From assembly GCF_014851865.1 (NCBI RefSeq), contig NZ_JACVAM010000003.1:248001-312000 (forward strand): a stretch of DNA of 64,000 nt, written 5' to 3'. Below are positions 18,627-28,806 of the stretch, one piece after another (position 1 is the stretch's first letter; the number at the start of each line of letters is the position of its first letter). The stretch comes from Pseudomonas sp. PDM16 (GTDB lineage: Bacteria; Pseudomonadota; Gammaproteobacteria; Pseudomonadales; Pseudomonadaceae). Made by a program: the position numbers and the translations under genes. Below the pieces are notes generated by a model that did no database searches, was not told the origin of the DNA, and saw nothing but the letters and a program-made list of their open reading frames with translations.

Positions 18627-19118
18627 CTATTCGACCGATACAGGGCCACCCAGGGTTGTCATCTCACCCTCGCCGATACCGGTCACCATCACGACGGTGA
18701 ACAGCACCACGATGAAGGCCAACAGGAACAACAGGGCGATACCGAATGCCCGCCAGTTGGACCGGAAGCCCCCCAGGTGCCCGGCAACCGCCTCGCCGTA
18801 TAGAGACTTGGCGTACTGATGCATGCCGATTACCTGAGCAACGGTCAGTCCCATGCTGGCACCGTCCGGTAGCCAGTAACCAATCACCATCACCAGCGCA
18901 AACAAGCCGATGCCCATCCACCAGGCATTGCGCACCCGATCCTGCTGCCCGAGAGCACGTAGGTTGTGAGCCATGATGTAGGCTCCGGCCAGCGGTGTAC
19001 CGAAGAAGGTGGCAATGCCGACGGCGCTCATTCTGTAGAGCGGGCCGACCGCCCTGTCCTCGGTGCTCAGCAACTCGGCGGCCGGTGCTCGATAGGGGTT
19101 CTCTGGGGTGGCGTCCAT
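18627..19118 (-). CDS. Small inner-membrane protein, function unknown
   Basis: 163 residues. The N-terminal MDATPENPYRAPAAELL tail is typical of small proteobacterial membrane proteins of unknown function that begin with an NPYxAP motif. Four hydrophobic segments follow (IATFFGTPLAGAYIM, WWMGIGLFALVMVIGYWL, MGLTVAQVIGM and FGIALLFLLAFIVVLFTVVMV). It follows the omega-amidase gene by 15 bp on the same strand and may be in the same transcript. No catalytic motif is seen. Confidence 0.8.
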   Translation of the reverse strand: MDATPENPYRAPAAELLSTEDRAVGPLYRMSAVGIATFFGTPLAGAYIMAHNLRALGQQDRVRNAWWMGIGLFALVMVIGYWLPDGASMGLTVAQVIGMHQYAKSLYGEAVAGHLGGFRSNWRAFGIALLFLLAFIVVLFTVVMVTGIGEGEMTTLGGPVSVE

Positions 19119-19133
19119 GCTGATGGCTCCTGG

Positions 19134-19931
19134 TCAGTGAGTATCGAAAGTGAAGCTGTCGGCATCCCGATAGGCCGGGAAGCGCTCGCGATAGAGGGCA
19201 AGTCCGGCGGCCGAAAGACGTACGCGGAACACACCGGCTGCGTCGCCCGGTGCCAGCAGAGTCTCGCCCTGGAAATCCAGCACCTGAGAGTCGCCGCTGT
19301 AGGGATGGCCATTGCCGTCGCTGCCGATGCGGTTCACCGCGGCGACGTAGCACAGGTTCTCGATGGCCCGCGCCGGCAGCAGGCGGTTCCAGTGGTGACG
19401 CCGCGCGCCCGGCCAGTTGGCGGTGTAGAGCAGCAGATCGGTGTTGTGCGGGTCGCGGCTCCACACCGGGAAGCGCAGGTCGTAGCAGATCAGTGGGCGC
19501 ACCTGCCAGCCCTTGAGCTCCAGCAGCACCTGCTCCTCGCCGGCGCTGTAGTGCTTGTGCTCACCGGCCATGCGGAACAGGTGGCGCTTGTCGTAATGCG
19601 CCAGCGAACCATCCGGACGCGCCCACAACAGGCGGTTGCGGTAGCTGCCATCGGCAGCCTGGATGATCAGGCTGCCAGTGACCACCGCGCCAATTCGCTG
19701 GGCCTGCTCGCGCAGCCAGGCCGTGGTCGGGCCGTCTTCCGCCTCGGCCAGCTCGGCCGAATGCATGGAGAAACCGGTGCTGAACATCTCCGGCAGTATT
19801 ACCAGATCGGCGCCGCGCGCCTGCTCCAGCAGCGGCTCGAAGCGCGCGCGGTTGGCGGCGGCGTCGTGCCAATCCAGTTCGCTCTGGATCAGTGCCAGTT
19901 CGAGGTCGGGCAGCTGGCTCAGATCGCGCAT
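19134..19931 (-). CDS. Carbon-nitrogen hydrolase, omega-amidase (YafV/NIT2 type)
   Basis: 265 residues from the ATG at 19931, which lies inside the end of the aminotransferase gene (13-bp overlap). The nitrilase-fold triad is visible: Glu in LPEMFSTGF, Lys in YDKRHLF, Cys in ICYDLRFPVW. Omega-amidases hydrolyse alpha-ketoglutaramate or alpha-ketosuccinamate produced by glutamine- or asparagine-dependent transamination. The upstream gene is exactly such a transaminase, so the pair probably pulls transamination of methionine-type keto acids forward. Confidence 0.9.
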   Translation of the reverse strand: MRDLSQLPDLELALIQSELDWHDAAANRARFEPLLEQARGADLVILPEMFSTGFSMHSAELAEAEDGPTTAWLREQAQRIGAVVTGSLIIQAADGSYRNRLLWARPDGSLAHYDKRHLFRMAGEHKHYSAGEEQVLLELKGWQVRPLICYDLRFPVWSRDPHNTDLLLYTANWPGARRHHWNRLLPARAIENLCYVAAVNRIGSDGNGHPYSGDSQVLDFQGETLLAPGDAAGVFRVRLSAAGLALYRERFPAYRDADSFTFDTH

Positions 19932-21067
19932 AGCTTTTCCGCTGCCAGGCGCAGCGTCTCCTCGCGTTTGGCAAAGCAGAAGCGTACCAGGCGCATCTCG
20001 GTCGGCGCCTGCTGGTAGAACACCGACACCGGGATGGCCGCCACGCCGTGTTCGCAGGTCAGCCATTCGGCCATGGCCACATCGTCCAGATCCGGGCGGA
20101 TCGCCGAATAGTCGGCCAGCTGGAAGTAGGTGCCGGGCGCACGGGTAAAGCTGAAGCGCGAGCCGGCCAGCAGGTCGCAGAACAGGTCGCGCTTGGCCTG
20201 GTAGAAGGCCGGCAGCTCCTCGACATGCTCGGGACTTACCGCCATGAAGTCGGCCAGGGCGTGCTGCAGCGGAGTAACCCCGCAGAAGTTGACGTACTGG
20301 TGGATCTTGCGCAGCTCGGCGGTGAGCGCCGGCGGCGCCACCACGTAGCCGGTCTTCCAGCCGGTGACGTGGTAGGTCTTGCCGAACGAGCTGACCACGA
20401 AGGCGCGGGCGTACAGCTCCTCGTGGGATAGCACGCTGGCGTGGCGGGCGCCGTCGAAGATCAGGTGCTCATAGACCTCGTCGCTGATGATGTGGATATC
20501 GCGGCCGCGGATCAGAGCGGCCAGGCGGTCCAGATCTTCGCGACTGAGCAGCGCGCCGCTAGGGTTGTGCGGCGAGTTGAGGAAGATCAGGCGGGTGCGC
20601 GGAGTGATGGCGTCACCCAGGCGCTGCCAGTCCACGGCGAAGTCCGGCAGGGCCAGCGGCACATGCACGCAGCGGCCGCCGGCCAGTTCCACCGAAGGTT
20701 CGTAGCTGTCGTAGCAGGGGTCGAGGACGATGGCCTCGTCACCCGGATGGATCAGCGCCTGCACCGCGCAGAAAATCGCCTCGGTGGCGCCGGGAGTAAT
20801 AGTGATCTCGCTGTCGGCATCGCGCTGCACGCCATAGCTGCGCGCGATCTTGGCCGCCACCTGCTGACGCAGGGCCGGCAGACCGGTCATCGGGCAGTAC
20901 TGGTTGCGCCCCTCCAGCACGTGGCGGGCCACGGCCTCGCGCAGGGCCTGCGGGCCGTCGAAATCGGGGAAGCCCTGGGACAGGTTGATGGCGCCGACTT
21001 CCGCGGCGAGCTGGGACATGCGGGTGAAGATGGTGGTGCCGACATTGGGCAGCTTGCTGGCGAGCAT
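19919..21067 (-). CDS. PLP aminotransferase, YbdL / methionine-glutamine type
   Basis: 382 residues, fold-type I class I/II. Motifs: NLSQGFPDFDGP near the N-terminus, TPGATEAIFCAV, LNSPHNPSGALL, IISDEVYEHLIF, and the PLP lysine in SSFGKTYHVTGWK. The SQGFPDF start is characteristic of kynurenine/glutamine transaminase K and YbdL, which prefer methionine, glutamine and aromatic amino acids. It overlaps the omega-amidase gene, forming a transaminase/omega-amidase unit suited to recycling 4-methylthio-2-oxobutanoate. Confidence 0.92.
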   Translation of the reverse strand: MLASKLPNVGTTIFTRMSQLAAEVGAINLSQGFPDFDGPQALREAVARHVLEGRNQYCPMTGLPALRQQVAAKIARSYGVQRDADSEITITPGATEAIFCAVQALIHPGDEAIVLDPCYDSYEPSVELAGGRCVHVPLALPDFAVDWQRLGDAITPRTRLIFLNSPHNPSGALLSREDLDRLAALIRGRDIHIISDEVYEHLIFDGARHASVLSHEELYARAFVVSSFGKTYHVTGWKTGYVVAPPALTAELRKIHQYVNFCGVTPLQHALADFMAVSPEHVEELPAFYQAKRDLFCDLLAGSRFSFTRAPGTYFQLADYSAIRPDLDDVAMAEWLTCEHGVAAIPVSVFYQQAPTEMRLVRFCFAKREETLRLAAEKLCAI

Positions 21068-21143
21068 CGGGACTTCCTGCTGGCGTGGTGCGAGCCGCGA
21101 GGATAGCCGATGGCCCGCTCAGGATGCAGCAGCGGCGCCAATG

Positions 21144-21176
21144 AAAAAGGCGCAGAAGCTGTTGCTCCTGCGCCTT
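21144..21176 (-). terminator. Terminator of the ndk-der operon
   Basis: On the minus strand GGCGCAG and CTGCGCC form a 7-bp stem followed by TTTTT, located about 20 bp after the der stop codon. Confidence 0.85.
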
Positions 21177-21195
21177 CGGGTAGAACGGCGGTGAA

Positions 21196-22695
21196 TCAGC
21201 GCTTCTTGTCCTTGCGCTTCTTCTCGGCCTTCTTGTGGTGGCTCATCAGACGCTTCTTGCGGTTCACCTGGCGCTCAGTGAGCTTGTTCTTCTTGCCCTC
21301 GTAGGGGTTCTCACCGCCCTTGTACTCGATGCGGATCGGCGTACCGACCAGCTTGAGCACGCGGCGGTAGGTGTTTTCCAGGTAGCGGGTGTAGGTCTTC
21401 GGTACCGAGTCGACCTGGTTGCCGTGGATCACGATCAGCGGCGGGTTGGCGCCACCCAGGTGGGCATAGCGCAGCTTGATGCGGCGACCGTTGACGGTCG
21501 GCGGCTGGTGCTCCTGCACGCAGTCTTCGAGGATCTGCGTCAGACGGTTGGTCGGCCAGCGGGTGACAGCAGCCTTGAAGGCGGTCTGCACCGATTTGTA
21601 CAGGTGACCGACGCCGGTGCCGTGCTTGGCGGAGATGAAGTGAATGTCCGCCCAGTCGACGAACATCAACCGGCGCTCCAGCTCGGTCTTCACGTAGTCC
21701 TTCTCGCCCTGCTCCATGCCGTCCCACTTGTTCAGGGCGATGACCAGCGCGCGGCCGGTCTCCAGCACGAAACCGAGCAGGTTGAGGTCGTGCTCGACCA
21801 CGCCCTCGCGGGCGTCCATCACGAAGATCACCACGTTGGCGTCCTGGATGGCCTGCAGGGTCTTGACCACCGAGAACTTCTCGACGGCCTCGAAGATCTT
21901 GCCGCGGCGACGCACGCCGGCGGTATCGATCAGGGTGTACTTCTCTTCGTCGCGCTCGAAGGGAATGTAGATACTGTCCCGAGTGGTGCCGGCCTGGTCA
22001 TAGACGATCACCCGCTCCTCGCCGAGCATGCGGTTGACCAGGGTCGACTTGCCGACGTTGGGACGACCGATGATGGCGATCTTGATGCCATCCTTCTCGC
22101 TCGGACCGGGGATGCGCTTGGCTTCCTGGCCCTCGGCGACCACTTCCTCGGCCGGGGCTTCTACGCCCTCCTCGCCTTCGACCGGCTCGGGCTCGCCATC
22201 GTCACGCGGGAAGATGCCCAGCGCGGCTTCCAGCATCTGGCTGACGCCACGACCGTGGGCGGCGGCGATCGGCAGGGCGTCGCCCAGGCCCAGCGGGCTG
22301 AACTCGGCACGGGCGATATCCGGATCGACGGTGTCGACCTTGTTGGCGATCAGGAAGCTGCGCTTGTTCCGCTTGCGCAGGTGCTCGGCGATCATCTGGT
22401 CGGAGGCGGTCATGCCCGCGCGCGAGTCGACCATGAACAGCACGGCATCGGCTTCCTCGATGGCCTGCAGCGACTGCTCGGCCATCTTCGCATCGATGCC
22501 CTCCTCGTCGCCGGAGATGCCGCCGGTATCGATGACGATGTAGGTGCGCCCCTGCCACTTGGCCTCGCCGTACTGGCGATCGCGGGTCAGGCCCGCGTAT
22601 TCGGCCACGATGGCGTCACGGGTCCTGGTCAGGCGGTTGAACAGCGTCGACTTGCCGACGTTGGGGCGGCCCACCAGGGCGATTACCGGAACCAT
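21196..22695 (-). CDS. der: Ribosome biogenesis GTPase Der (EngA)
   Basis: 499 residues with the two tandem GTPase domains unique to Der. The first has [16 protein letters not shown] and NKVD; the second has [16 protein letters not shown] and NKWD. An acidic linker rich in Glu (about residues 165-195) separates them, and a KH-like domain is followed by a basic tail ([19 protein letters not shown]). Der acts in 50S subunit maturation. Last gene of the long operon; a terminator-like hairpin lies between it and bamB. Confidence 0.98.
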   Translation of the reverse strand: MVPVIALVGRPNVGKSTLFNRLTRTRDAIVAEYAGLTRDRQYGEAKWQGRTYIVIDTGGISGDEEGIDAKMAEQSLQAIEEADAVLFMVDSRAGMTASDQMIAEHLRKRNKRSFLIANKVDTVDPDIARAEFSPLGLGDALPIAAAHGRGVSQMLEAALGIFPRDDGEPEPVEGEEGVEAPAEEVVAEGQEAKRIPGPSEKDGIKIAIIGRPNVGKSTLVNRMLGEERVIVYDQAGTTRDSIYIPFERDEEKYTLIDTAGVRRRGKIFEAVEKFSVVKTLQAIQDANVVIFVMDAREGVVEHDLNLLGFVLETGRALVIALNKWDGMEQGEKDYVKTELERRLMFVDWADIHFISAKHGTGVGHLYKSVQTAFKAAVTRWPTNRLTQILEDCVQEHQPPTVNGRRIKLRYAHLGGANPPLIVIHGNQVDSVPKTYTRYLENTYRRVLKLVGTPIRIEYKGGENPYEGKKNKLTERQVNRKKRLMSHHKKAEKKRKDKKR

Positions 22696-22705
22696 TGGCT
22701 CCTCC

Positions 22706-22745
22706 TAAAAAACGCAAAGGCCGCTGCCGTCGAACGGCAGCGGCC
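22706..22745 (-). terminator. Intra-operon terminator between bamB and der
   Basis: On the minus strand an 11-bp perfect stem (GGCCGCTGCCG / CGGCAGCGGCC) with a TTCGA loop is followed by TTTGCGTTTTTT. It directly precedes the der ribosome site (GGAGG next to 22700), so der may also depend on read-through or its own promoter. Confidence 0.8.
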
Positions 22746-22762
22746 GGACATTGCAGAACAGC

Positions 22763-23902
22763 TTAGCGGATGGTCAGACCAACCAGCTTGCCGCTGTTGC
22801 CGTAGGCGTAGATCCAGTCACCAATCACCAGCGGGCGAACACGCACGCCGTCGCCGTCGATCTTCTCGCGGCCGACGAAGTGGCCGTCCACCTGGCTCAG
22901 CAGGTGCAGGTAGCCTTCGAAGTCCCCCACAGCCACGTAGCTGGAAAATACTTCAGGCGCGGACAGCTGACGACGCTGCAGGGCGTCATTGTTCCACAGC
23001 GCCGAGTTGGAGCCTTCATCCACCCCTTCCACCGCGCCACTGGCCAGGCTGACGTAAACACTGCCAAAGCCCTGAGCCAGACCTACGTAGCTGGAAGCAT
23101 CGCGATTCCAAAGCGGACGGCCGCTCTCCGCGTCGAATGCAGCGACCTTACCCTGGTAGGTGACTACGTAGACATTGCCACCCGTGAGCAGCAGATTGCC
23201 GTCGATGTCGACCATGCGCTCCAGCTCGGAGCGACCCTGCGGCACAGCCACACGCTGCTCCCATACGGGAATACCACGACCCGCATCCAGGGCCATGAGC
23301 TTGCCGCTGGAAAGACCGGCGATCACCAGGTTATTGGTCATCACCGGGCTGCTGGTACCACGCAGGGTCAGCACAGCCGGGCTGTTCTCGTAGATCCAGC
23401 GCTGCGAGCCGGTACTGGCGTCGAAGGCGATCAGGCGATCGTCCTGTGTCTGCACCACAACGACATCGCCATTGGTGGCCGGGGCGGACAGCACTTCGCT
23501 GGTAACGCGGGCACGCCACTTCTCTTCGCCGCTGCTGGCATCCAATGCCACCACTTCACCTTTGAGGGTACCAACCAGCACCAGACCGTAGCCGGCACCG
23601 ACACCACCGGAAATCGGCAGATCCAGCTCGACTTCCCAGAATTTGTCACCCGTCAGACGATCAAGGGCCACAACGTCGCCATTGGCAGCCGCAGCGAACA
23701 AGCGGTCGCCATCGCTCGCAGGAGTCAGGAGATTGTACAGCTCACCCTGCCCGTCACCGATGGAGCGACTCCACTGGGCATCCAGGCGCACTTCTTCCTG
23801 GATATCGGGCAGCTCGGCTGGAGGCAGTTCCTTCTTGCTGTTGCTGCTGCAACCCACGGCTATCAGGGCCAGGGCCAGCACGGCGGCATTCTTCCAACGC
23901 AT
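22763..23902 (-). CDS. bamB: Outer-membrane assembly lipoprotein BamB
   Basis: 379 residues from the ATG at 23902; the frame opens four codons earlier, but the AAGGGG site abuts that first ATG and fits the later one. The signal peptide ends in a lipobox (LALIAVGC-SS), so it is anchored to the outer membrane facing the periplasm. Repeating PQQ-type blades (DGDRLFAAAANGDVVALDRLTGDKFWEVEL and similar) form an eight-bladed propeller that assists BamA. The partner yfgM precedes it with a 4-bp gap. Confidence 0.96.
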   Translation of the reverse strand: MRWKNAAVLALALIAVGCSSNSKKELPPAELPDIQEEVRLDAQWSRSIGDGQGELYNLLTPASDGDRLFAAAANGDVVALDRLTGDKFWEVELDLPISGGVGAGYGLVLVGTLKGEVVALDASSGEEKWRARVTSEVLSAPATNGDVVVVQTQDDRLIAFDASTGSQRWIYENSPAVLTLRGTSSPVMTNNLVIAGLSSGKLMALDAGRGIPVWEQRVAVPQGRSELERMVDIDGNLLLTGGNVYVVTYQGKVAAFDAESGRPLWNRDASSYVGLAQGFGSVYVSLASGAVEGVDEGSNSALWNNDALQRRQLSAPEVFSSYVAVGDFEGYLHLLSQVDGHFVGREKIDGDGVRVRPLVIGDWIYAYGNSGKLVGLTIR

Positions 23903-23906
23903 CACG

Positions 23907-24542
23907 TCAGGCATCCCCTTTCGCCAGGTCGTCGAGTTTCATCTGCAAGCTGCCTACTGCGGCCTCTTCAGCCAGAGAATCCTTGGCTTTCTGGTAAGCC
24001 GCATGAGCCTCGTCACCACGGCCAAGCTGCACCAGCAGATCGCCTCGCAGCTCCTCACGGCTGGCCAACCAGGCCTTGGCGACCTTGCCCTCAAGCAGCT
24101 TCAGTCCGTCTTCGGCCTTGCCCTGTGCGGCCAGCACACGAGCGGTACGCTGGCGGGCAATTTCGCCGACTGTCTCGTCGGCAGGCTTATCCAGCAAAGG
24201 CTTGAGTTCAGCCAGTGCGTCATCCAGTTTGCCGTTGTCCACCGCCAGCTTGGAAATGAAGAGACTGGCGTACTGAGCATAATTGGTGCTGCCATACTCC
24301 TTCTTCAGCTTCGCCGCCAACTCGGTCACCTTGCCGATATCCGGCTTGCCATCGGCAGTGAAGGTAACCTCCAGCATCTGCTGGTAGATTGCACCGGCGC
24401 TCTGCGCCTGATTCGTCTGATAACGCTGCCAGCCCTGCCAGCCAAACACAATGGCCAGAGCCAACACACCGCCGGTCAGCAGGGGCTTGCCATTGCGCTG
24501 CCACCAATCCTTAAGCTGCGCAATCTGTTCTTCTTCGGTCAT
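23907..24542 (-). CDS. yfgM: YfgM-type tetratricopeptide protein, periplasmic chaperone ancillary
   Basis: 211 residues from the ATG at 24542 (MTEEEQIAQLKDWWQRNG). A single N-terminal membrane anchor (about residues 24-40, LLTGGVLALAIVFGWQGW) is followed by a periplasmic TPR domain (YAQYASLFISKLAVDNGKLDDAL, LLVQLGRGDEAHAAYQKA). YfgM associates with the Sec translocon and PpiD. The order hisS-yfgM-bamB-der is conserved across gammaproteobacteria. Confidence 0.93.
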   Translation of the reverse strand: MTEEEQIAQLKDWWQRNGKPLLTGGVLALAIVFGWQGWQRYQTNQAQSAGAIYQQMLEVTFTADGKPDIGKVTELAAKLKKEYGSTNYAQYASLFISKLAVDNGKLDDALAELKPLLDKPADETVGEIARQRTARVLAAQGKAEDGLKLLEGKVAKAWLASREELRGDLLVQLGRGDEAHAAYQKAKDSLAEEAAVGSLQMKLDDLAKGDA

Positions 24543-24576
24543 GCTCACCCCAATAACTCCTTGATTCTCTTTGTTC

Positions 24577-25863
24577 TCACGCCTGCAGGCAGGCGGCCAG
24601 GTGCTGTGCCAACGCATCCCAGCCAATGTTCTGTTGTTCTGCGTCGTCGCGCAGGGGTTTGCAACCTACCACGCGGGCGGTCAGTTCGTCCTCTCCCAGG
24701 ATCAGGGCGAAGCGCGCGCCGCTCTTGTCGGCCTTCTTGAACTGGCTCTTGAAACTGCCAGCGCCACTGTTGACCAGCAGGCGCAGGCCAGGAATGGCAT
24801 CGCGCAGACGCTCGGCCAGACCAAGCCCGGCAAGCTCGGCCGCTTCGCCGAAAGCGCACAGGTAAACGTCTGCCGGTGTATTCAGCCCAGCTGGCAGCAG
24901 TTCCAAGGTTTCCAACAGCAGGACCAAACGCTCCACGCCCATGGCGAAGCCGACACCCGGGGTCGGCTTGCCGCCGAACTGGGTGATCAGGCCGTCGTAG
25001 CGACCGCCGCCACAAACGGTGCCTTGGGAGCCCAGCTTGTCGGTGACCCATTCGAAGGCGGTACGGCTATAGTAATCCAGGCCACGCACCAGCTTCTGGT
25101 TGATCTCGTAGCGAATACCAACCGCATCCAGGCGGGCCTTGAGGCCCTCGAAGTGCGTGACGGACTCGGCATCTAGGTAATCGTGCAGGCGCGGTGCATC
25201 GACCAGCAGCGCCTGGGTCTCAGGGATCTTGCTGTCGAGAATACGCAGCGGGTTGGTCGACATGCGCCGCTGACTGTCTTCGTCGAGACGCTCGAAGCGT
25301 TCCTGCAGGTAGGCCACCAGCGCCTCGCGGTAGACGGCGCGCGCCTCGCTGGAACCCAGGCTGTTGAGGTGTAGGGTCACGGCGTCGGTCAGACCGAGTT
25401 TCTGCCACAGGCGCGCGGTGAGCACGATCAGCTCGGCATCGACGTCCGGGCCGGGCAGGTTGAAGACCTCCACGCCGATCTGGTGGAACTGGCGATAACG
25501 GCCCTTCTGCGGCTTCTCGTAGCGGAACATCGGGCCCGCGTACCAGAGTTTCTGCACCTGGCCACCGCCGGTCATGCCATGCTCGAGCACGGCGCGCACG
25601 CAACCCGCAGTACCTTCCGGACGCAGAGTCAGGGACTCTTCGTTACGATCAAGGAAGGTGTACATCTCCTTGTCGACCACGTCGGTACCTTCGCCGATAC
25701 CCCGGGCGAACAGCTCGGTGTACTCGACGATGGGCAGGCGGATTTCCTTGTAACCATAGCCGTCGAGCAGGCTGACCAGGGTACTTTCCAGATAGCGCCA
25801 GGCCGGTGTCTGCTCCGGCAGGATGTCATTCATGCCACGGATGGCTTGCAGGGTCTTGCTCAC
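24577..25863 (-). CDS. hisS: Histidyl-tRNA synthetase
   Basis: 428 residues. Class II core: motif 1 region near the N-terminus ([17 protein letters not shown]), motif 2 ([19 protein letters not shown]), the histidine-specific loop [15 protein letters not shown] and motif 3 ([11 protein letters not shown]). A C-terminal anticodon-binding domain begins near residue 330. It charges tRNA-His. Thirty-four base pairs separate it from yfgM and 12 from ispG. Confidence 0.98.
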   Translation of the reverse strand: MSKTLQAIRGMNDILPEQTPAWRYLESTLVSLLDGYGYKEIRLPIVEYTELFARGIGEGTDVVDKEMYTFLDRNEESLTLRPEGTAGCVRAVLEHGMTGGGQVQKLWYAGPMFRYEKPQKGRYRQFHQIGVEVFNLPGPDVDAELIVLTARLWQKLGLTDAVTLHLNSLGSSEARAVYREALVAYLQERFERLDEDSQRRMSTNPLRILDSKIPETQALLVDAPRLHDYLDAESVTHFEGLKARLDAVGIRYEINQKLVRGLDYYSRTAFEWVTDKLGSQGTVCGGGRYDGLITQFGGKPTPGVGFAMGVERLVLLLETLELLPAGLNTPADVYLCAFGEAAELAGLGLAERLRDAIPGLRLLVNSGAGSFKSQFKKADKSGARFALILGEDELTARVVGCKPLRDDAEQQNIGWDALAQHLAACLQA

Positions 25864-25875
25864 GAATCTTCCTTA

Positions 25876-27000
25876 TCAGCCGCGGGCGATGACGGCCGCG
25901 TCGGCCTCGGCCTTCTCGGCCGCCTTGCGACGGATCAGCTTCTCCAGCTCATCCACCAGGTTTTCATTGTTCAGCTTCGAGGCCGGAGCGCCGTCGATGT
26001 AGACCAAGTTGTTTGGGGTACCACCGGTGAGGCCGATATGTGCCTCCTTGGCCTCACCCGGACCATTGACCACGCAGCCGATCACGGCGACGTCGAGCGG
26101 CACCAGCAGGTCTTCGACGCGAGCCTCCAGCTCGTTCATGGTCTTGACCACATCAAAGTTCTGCCGTGAGCAACTCGGGCAGGCGATGAAGTTGATGCCA
26201 CGAGAGCGCAGACGCAGGGACTTGAGGATGTCGAAACCGACCTTGATCTCCTCCACCGGATCGGCGGCCAGGGAGATACGGATGGTGTCGCCGATGCCAT
26301 CGGCCAGCAGCATGCCGAGGCCGACCGCCGACTTCACGGTACCCGAACGCAGACCACCGGCTTCGGTGATACCAAGGTGCAGCGGCTGCTCGATCTGCTT
26401 GGCGAGCAGACGGTAGGCCTCGACGGCCATGAATACATCGGAGGCCTTCACGCTGACCTTGAAGTCGGGGAAGTTCAGGCGGTCCAGATGCTCGACATGG
26501 CGCAGAGCGGACTCGACCAGCGCCTCGGGCGTCGGCTCGCCGTACTTCTTCTGCAGGTCCTTCTCCAGCGAACCGGCATTGACGCCGATGCGGATCGGGA
26601 TGCCCTTGTCGCGCGCAGCCTCGACCACGGCCTTGACCCGATCTTCGCGACCGATGTTACCCGGATTGATGCGCAGGCAATCGACGCCCAGCTCGGCCAC
26701 ACGCAGAGCGATCTGGTAGTCGAAGTGAATATCAGCGACCAGCGGCAGATTCACTCGGCGCTTGATCTGACCGAAGGCCTCGGCAGCCTCCATGGATGGT
26801 ACGGAGACGCGCACGATATCGGCCCCGGCAGCCTCGAGGCGCTCGATCTGGCCGACGGTAGCATCGACATCGCAGGTCTCGGTATTGGTCATACTCTGCA
26901 CAGCAATCGGCGCATCACCGCCGACAGGTACCGAGCCAACCCAGATTTTTCGGGACAGGCGACGCTTGATAGGAGATTCGCAATGCATGATCTGGCTCAC
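25876..27000 (-). CDS. ispG: 4-hydroxy-3-methylbut-2-enyl diphosphate synthase
   Basis: 374 residues. Start taken as GTG at 27000, which overlaps the rodZ stop (GTGA) and has GGGG close upstream; an ATG four codons later is the alternative. The TIM-barrel part has [17 protein letters not shown] and RINPGNIG. The 4Fe-4S domain has the CPSC motif ([13 protein letters not shown]) and a third cysteine in [15 protein letters not shown]. It makes HMBPP in the MEP isoprenoid pathway. Confidence 0.97.
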   Translation of the reverse strand: MSQIMHCESPIKRRLSRKIWVGSVPVGGDAPIAVQSMTNTETCDVDATVGQIERLEAAGADIVRVSVPSMEAAEAFGQIKRRVNLPLVADIHFDYQIALRVAELGVDCLRINPGNIGREDRVKAVVEAARDKGIPIRIGVNAGSLEKDLQKKYGEPTPEALVESALRHVEHLDRLNFPDFKVSVKASDVFMAVEAYRLLAKQIEQPLHLGITEAGGLRSGTVKSAVGLGMLLADGIGDTIRISLAADPVEEIKVGFDILKSLRLRSRGINFIACPSCSRQNFDVVKTMNELEARVEDLLVPLDVAVIGCVVNGPGEAKEAHIGLTGGTPNNLVYIDGAPASKLNNENLVDELEKLIRRKAAEKAEADAAVIARG

Positions 27001-28034
27001 TGCCCCAGTTTGAGGCGGGCGGTTTCGCCGTGAGTGGAAGAAGCGACATCGACTGGCTGGCCGTTGACCAGCACCACGGCGCCGCGGGCATAACCCAGGC
27101 GTAGTTCCAATGGGGCCTTGCCGGTCAGCTCGACGCTATCGCCACGGCGCTTGAGGGCGCTGAGCAACACCTTGCCGTTGGCATCGGTCAGTTGGGTCCA
27201 GCAGTCTGCCGTGAACTGCAGGTTGATCAAAGCCTCTCCAGCAGCGGGAACAGCAGGTACAGCGGCTGTCGGAGCAGCCGGAGCCTGGGCGGCTATGCCT
27301 GCCGGAGGTACAGCATTCTCAGTCTCTACGGGCGGAGCTACAGCATCGCTCGCATTCGGTGTCTGCGCCGAGACCGGAGGACTTGGCGGAGCAGGCTGAG
27401 CCGGAGTCGCCGATGCGGCAGGATCAGCATCGGCTACTGCAGGTGCCCCGAGCTCATCACCGGAGGCGACTTCGGGCGGCTGCTCGACAGCATCTTCACC
27501 CTGCGCCTCAATGACTGCCTCGTCCTCAGGCTCGCCCAGCGGATGGAGCTCGGTGGTGCCATCGGCCGCCTCGACTTCTACATGCTCGATGCTGGACTTC
27601 GTCGACTCACTGCCCATGCGCTCGGCTTCACCCTGCCACCAGAGAAAACCAGCACCACCAATGGCCAGCAGCACCACCACACTGAAAAACTTCACCAGCC
27701 CCTGTGAAACGCGGGCAGGTTCCTCAATGCGCGCGAGGCTCGCTACGCTGCTGCCACTCGCGTCGGTTCCCGTGTAGTGGTCGAACTCCCTGACAAGCTG
27801 GTCAGGGTCAAGCTCCATGAGCTTGGCATAGGTACGCACATATCCACGGGCAAACGTGTGCCCTGGTAGTTGCTCGAAAGCACCCTCCTCCAGGCAACGT
27901 AAAGACTGAGCCGTCAAGTTGAGCTGTACGGCCACATCGCTCAGCGCAAGCTCTCGGCTTTCGCGCACCTTGCGCAGCGTTTCCCCAGGGTTGACCCGGG
28001 GCGCGGCAACGGCTTCTGGATGCGAGGTTTTCAT
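26997..28034 (-). CDS. rodZ: Cell-shape protein RodZ
   Basis: 345 residues from the ATG at 28034, overlapping the pilF stop (TGATG); a GTG one codon earlier is possible. The N-terminal helix-turn-helix domain binds MreB in the cytoplasm ([35 protein letters not shown]). One membrane segment ([15 protein letters not shown], about residue 120) follows. A long Pro/Ala/Glu-rich periplasmic linker and a C-terminal DUF4115 domain ([23 protein letters not shown]) complete the protein. Confidence 0.95.
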   Translation of the reverse strand: MKTSHPEAVAAPRVNPGETLRKVRESRELALSDVAVQLNLTAQSLRCLEEGAFEQLPGHTFARGYVRTYAKLMELDPDQLVREFDHYTGTDASGSSVASLARIEEPARVSQGLVKFFSVVVLLAIGGAGFLWWQGEAERMGSESTKSSIEHVEVEAADGTTELHPLGEPEDEAVIEAQGEDAVEQPPEVASGDELGAPAVADADPAASATPAQPAPPSPPVSAQTPNASDAVAPPVETENAVPPAGIAAQAPAAPTAAVPAVPAAGEALINLQFTADCWTQLTDANGKVLLSALKRRGDSVELTGKAPLELRLGYARGAVVLVNGQPVDVASSTHGETARLKLGQ

Positions 28035-28795
28035 CACTGCTCCGACAGATACTGCTGATATTCCGGGGTTCCCGGATAAATGCGCTTCAACTGCAGGCCC
28101 AGGCTCGCGGCCTGATCACGATCATCGAACACCTTGGCCAAGCGGATACCCAACAGCAGGCTCTGCGCAGACTGTCGCGATTGCTGGCTATATCCGTCGT
28201 AATAGCTGCGGGCAGCCACATAGTCCTTATCCTCGAACGTCAGCAGGCCCATCTGCAGTAAAGAAACGGAGCGACTGCTGTTGAGGCGCAGCGCCCGCTC
28301 GAAATAATGCTTGGCCTCCTGACGCTTCCCCAACTGCAGCGCAGTCAGCCCCAGGTTCTCGAATACACGAGAGCGCTCCCCGTAGAGTGTGTCCTCGGCT
28401 GCCTTCAGGTATTGGGCATACGCATCCTCATAGCGCTTCTGTTCGAAGAGGAAACCGCCGTAGTTGTTCAGCAGACGGGCATCGCCCTTGCTGAGCGAAA
28501 TGGCCTTACGAAAGTTCTCGTCGGCGAGCTTGGGTTCCATCTCATATTGATAGACCACCGCGAGAGTGGCATAGGCTTCGGCGCTGGAAGAATCGAGCTC
28601 CAGGGCCTGGCGCAGAGGCGCCTTGGCAAGCTCGGTAGAACCATTGCGAATATGGCCGACACCCAGCTGAATGTATGCGTCACGGGCGGCCTCCCTACCC
28701 TCCCGCGTGCTCATGGGGTCCACCGGACCACCAGTTCTCACGCACCCCGCCAACAAGCAGACAAGAGACAGATAAAGCGCGGCGCGCAGAGTCAT
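28034..28795 (-). CDS. pilF: Type IV pilus biogenesis lipoprotein PilF (PilW)
   Basis: 253 residues from the ATG at 28795, preceded by AAGGGGG; the frame opens earlier at a TTG that lacks a ribosome site. The lipobox (VCLLAGC-VR) marks an outer-membrane lipoprotein. Six TPR units follow (AYIQLGVGHIRNGSTELAKAPLRQAL, AEAYATLAVVYQ, ARLLNNYGGFLFEQKRYEDAYAQY). PilF pilots the PilQ secretin to the outer membrane. Position between rlmN and rodZ is conserved in Pseudomonas. Confidence 0.95.
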   Translation of the reverse strand: MTLRAALYLSLVCLLAGCVRTGGPVDPMSTREGREAARDAYIQLGVGHIRNGSTELAKAPLRQALELDSSSAEAYATLAVVYQYEMEPKLADENFRKAISLSKGDARLLNNYGGFLFEQKRYEDAYAQYLKAAEDTLYGERSRVFENLGLTALQLGKRQEAKHYFERALRLNSSRSVSLLQMGLLTFEDKDYVAARSYYDGYSQQSRQSAQSLLLGIRLAKVFDDRDQAASLGLQLKRIYPGTPEYQQYLSEQ

Positions 28796-28806
28796 GAATT
28801 CCCCCT

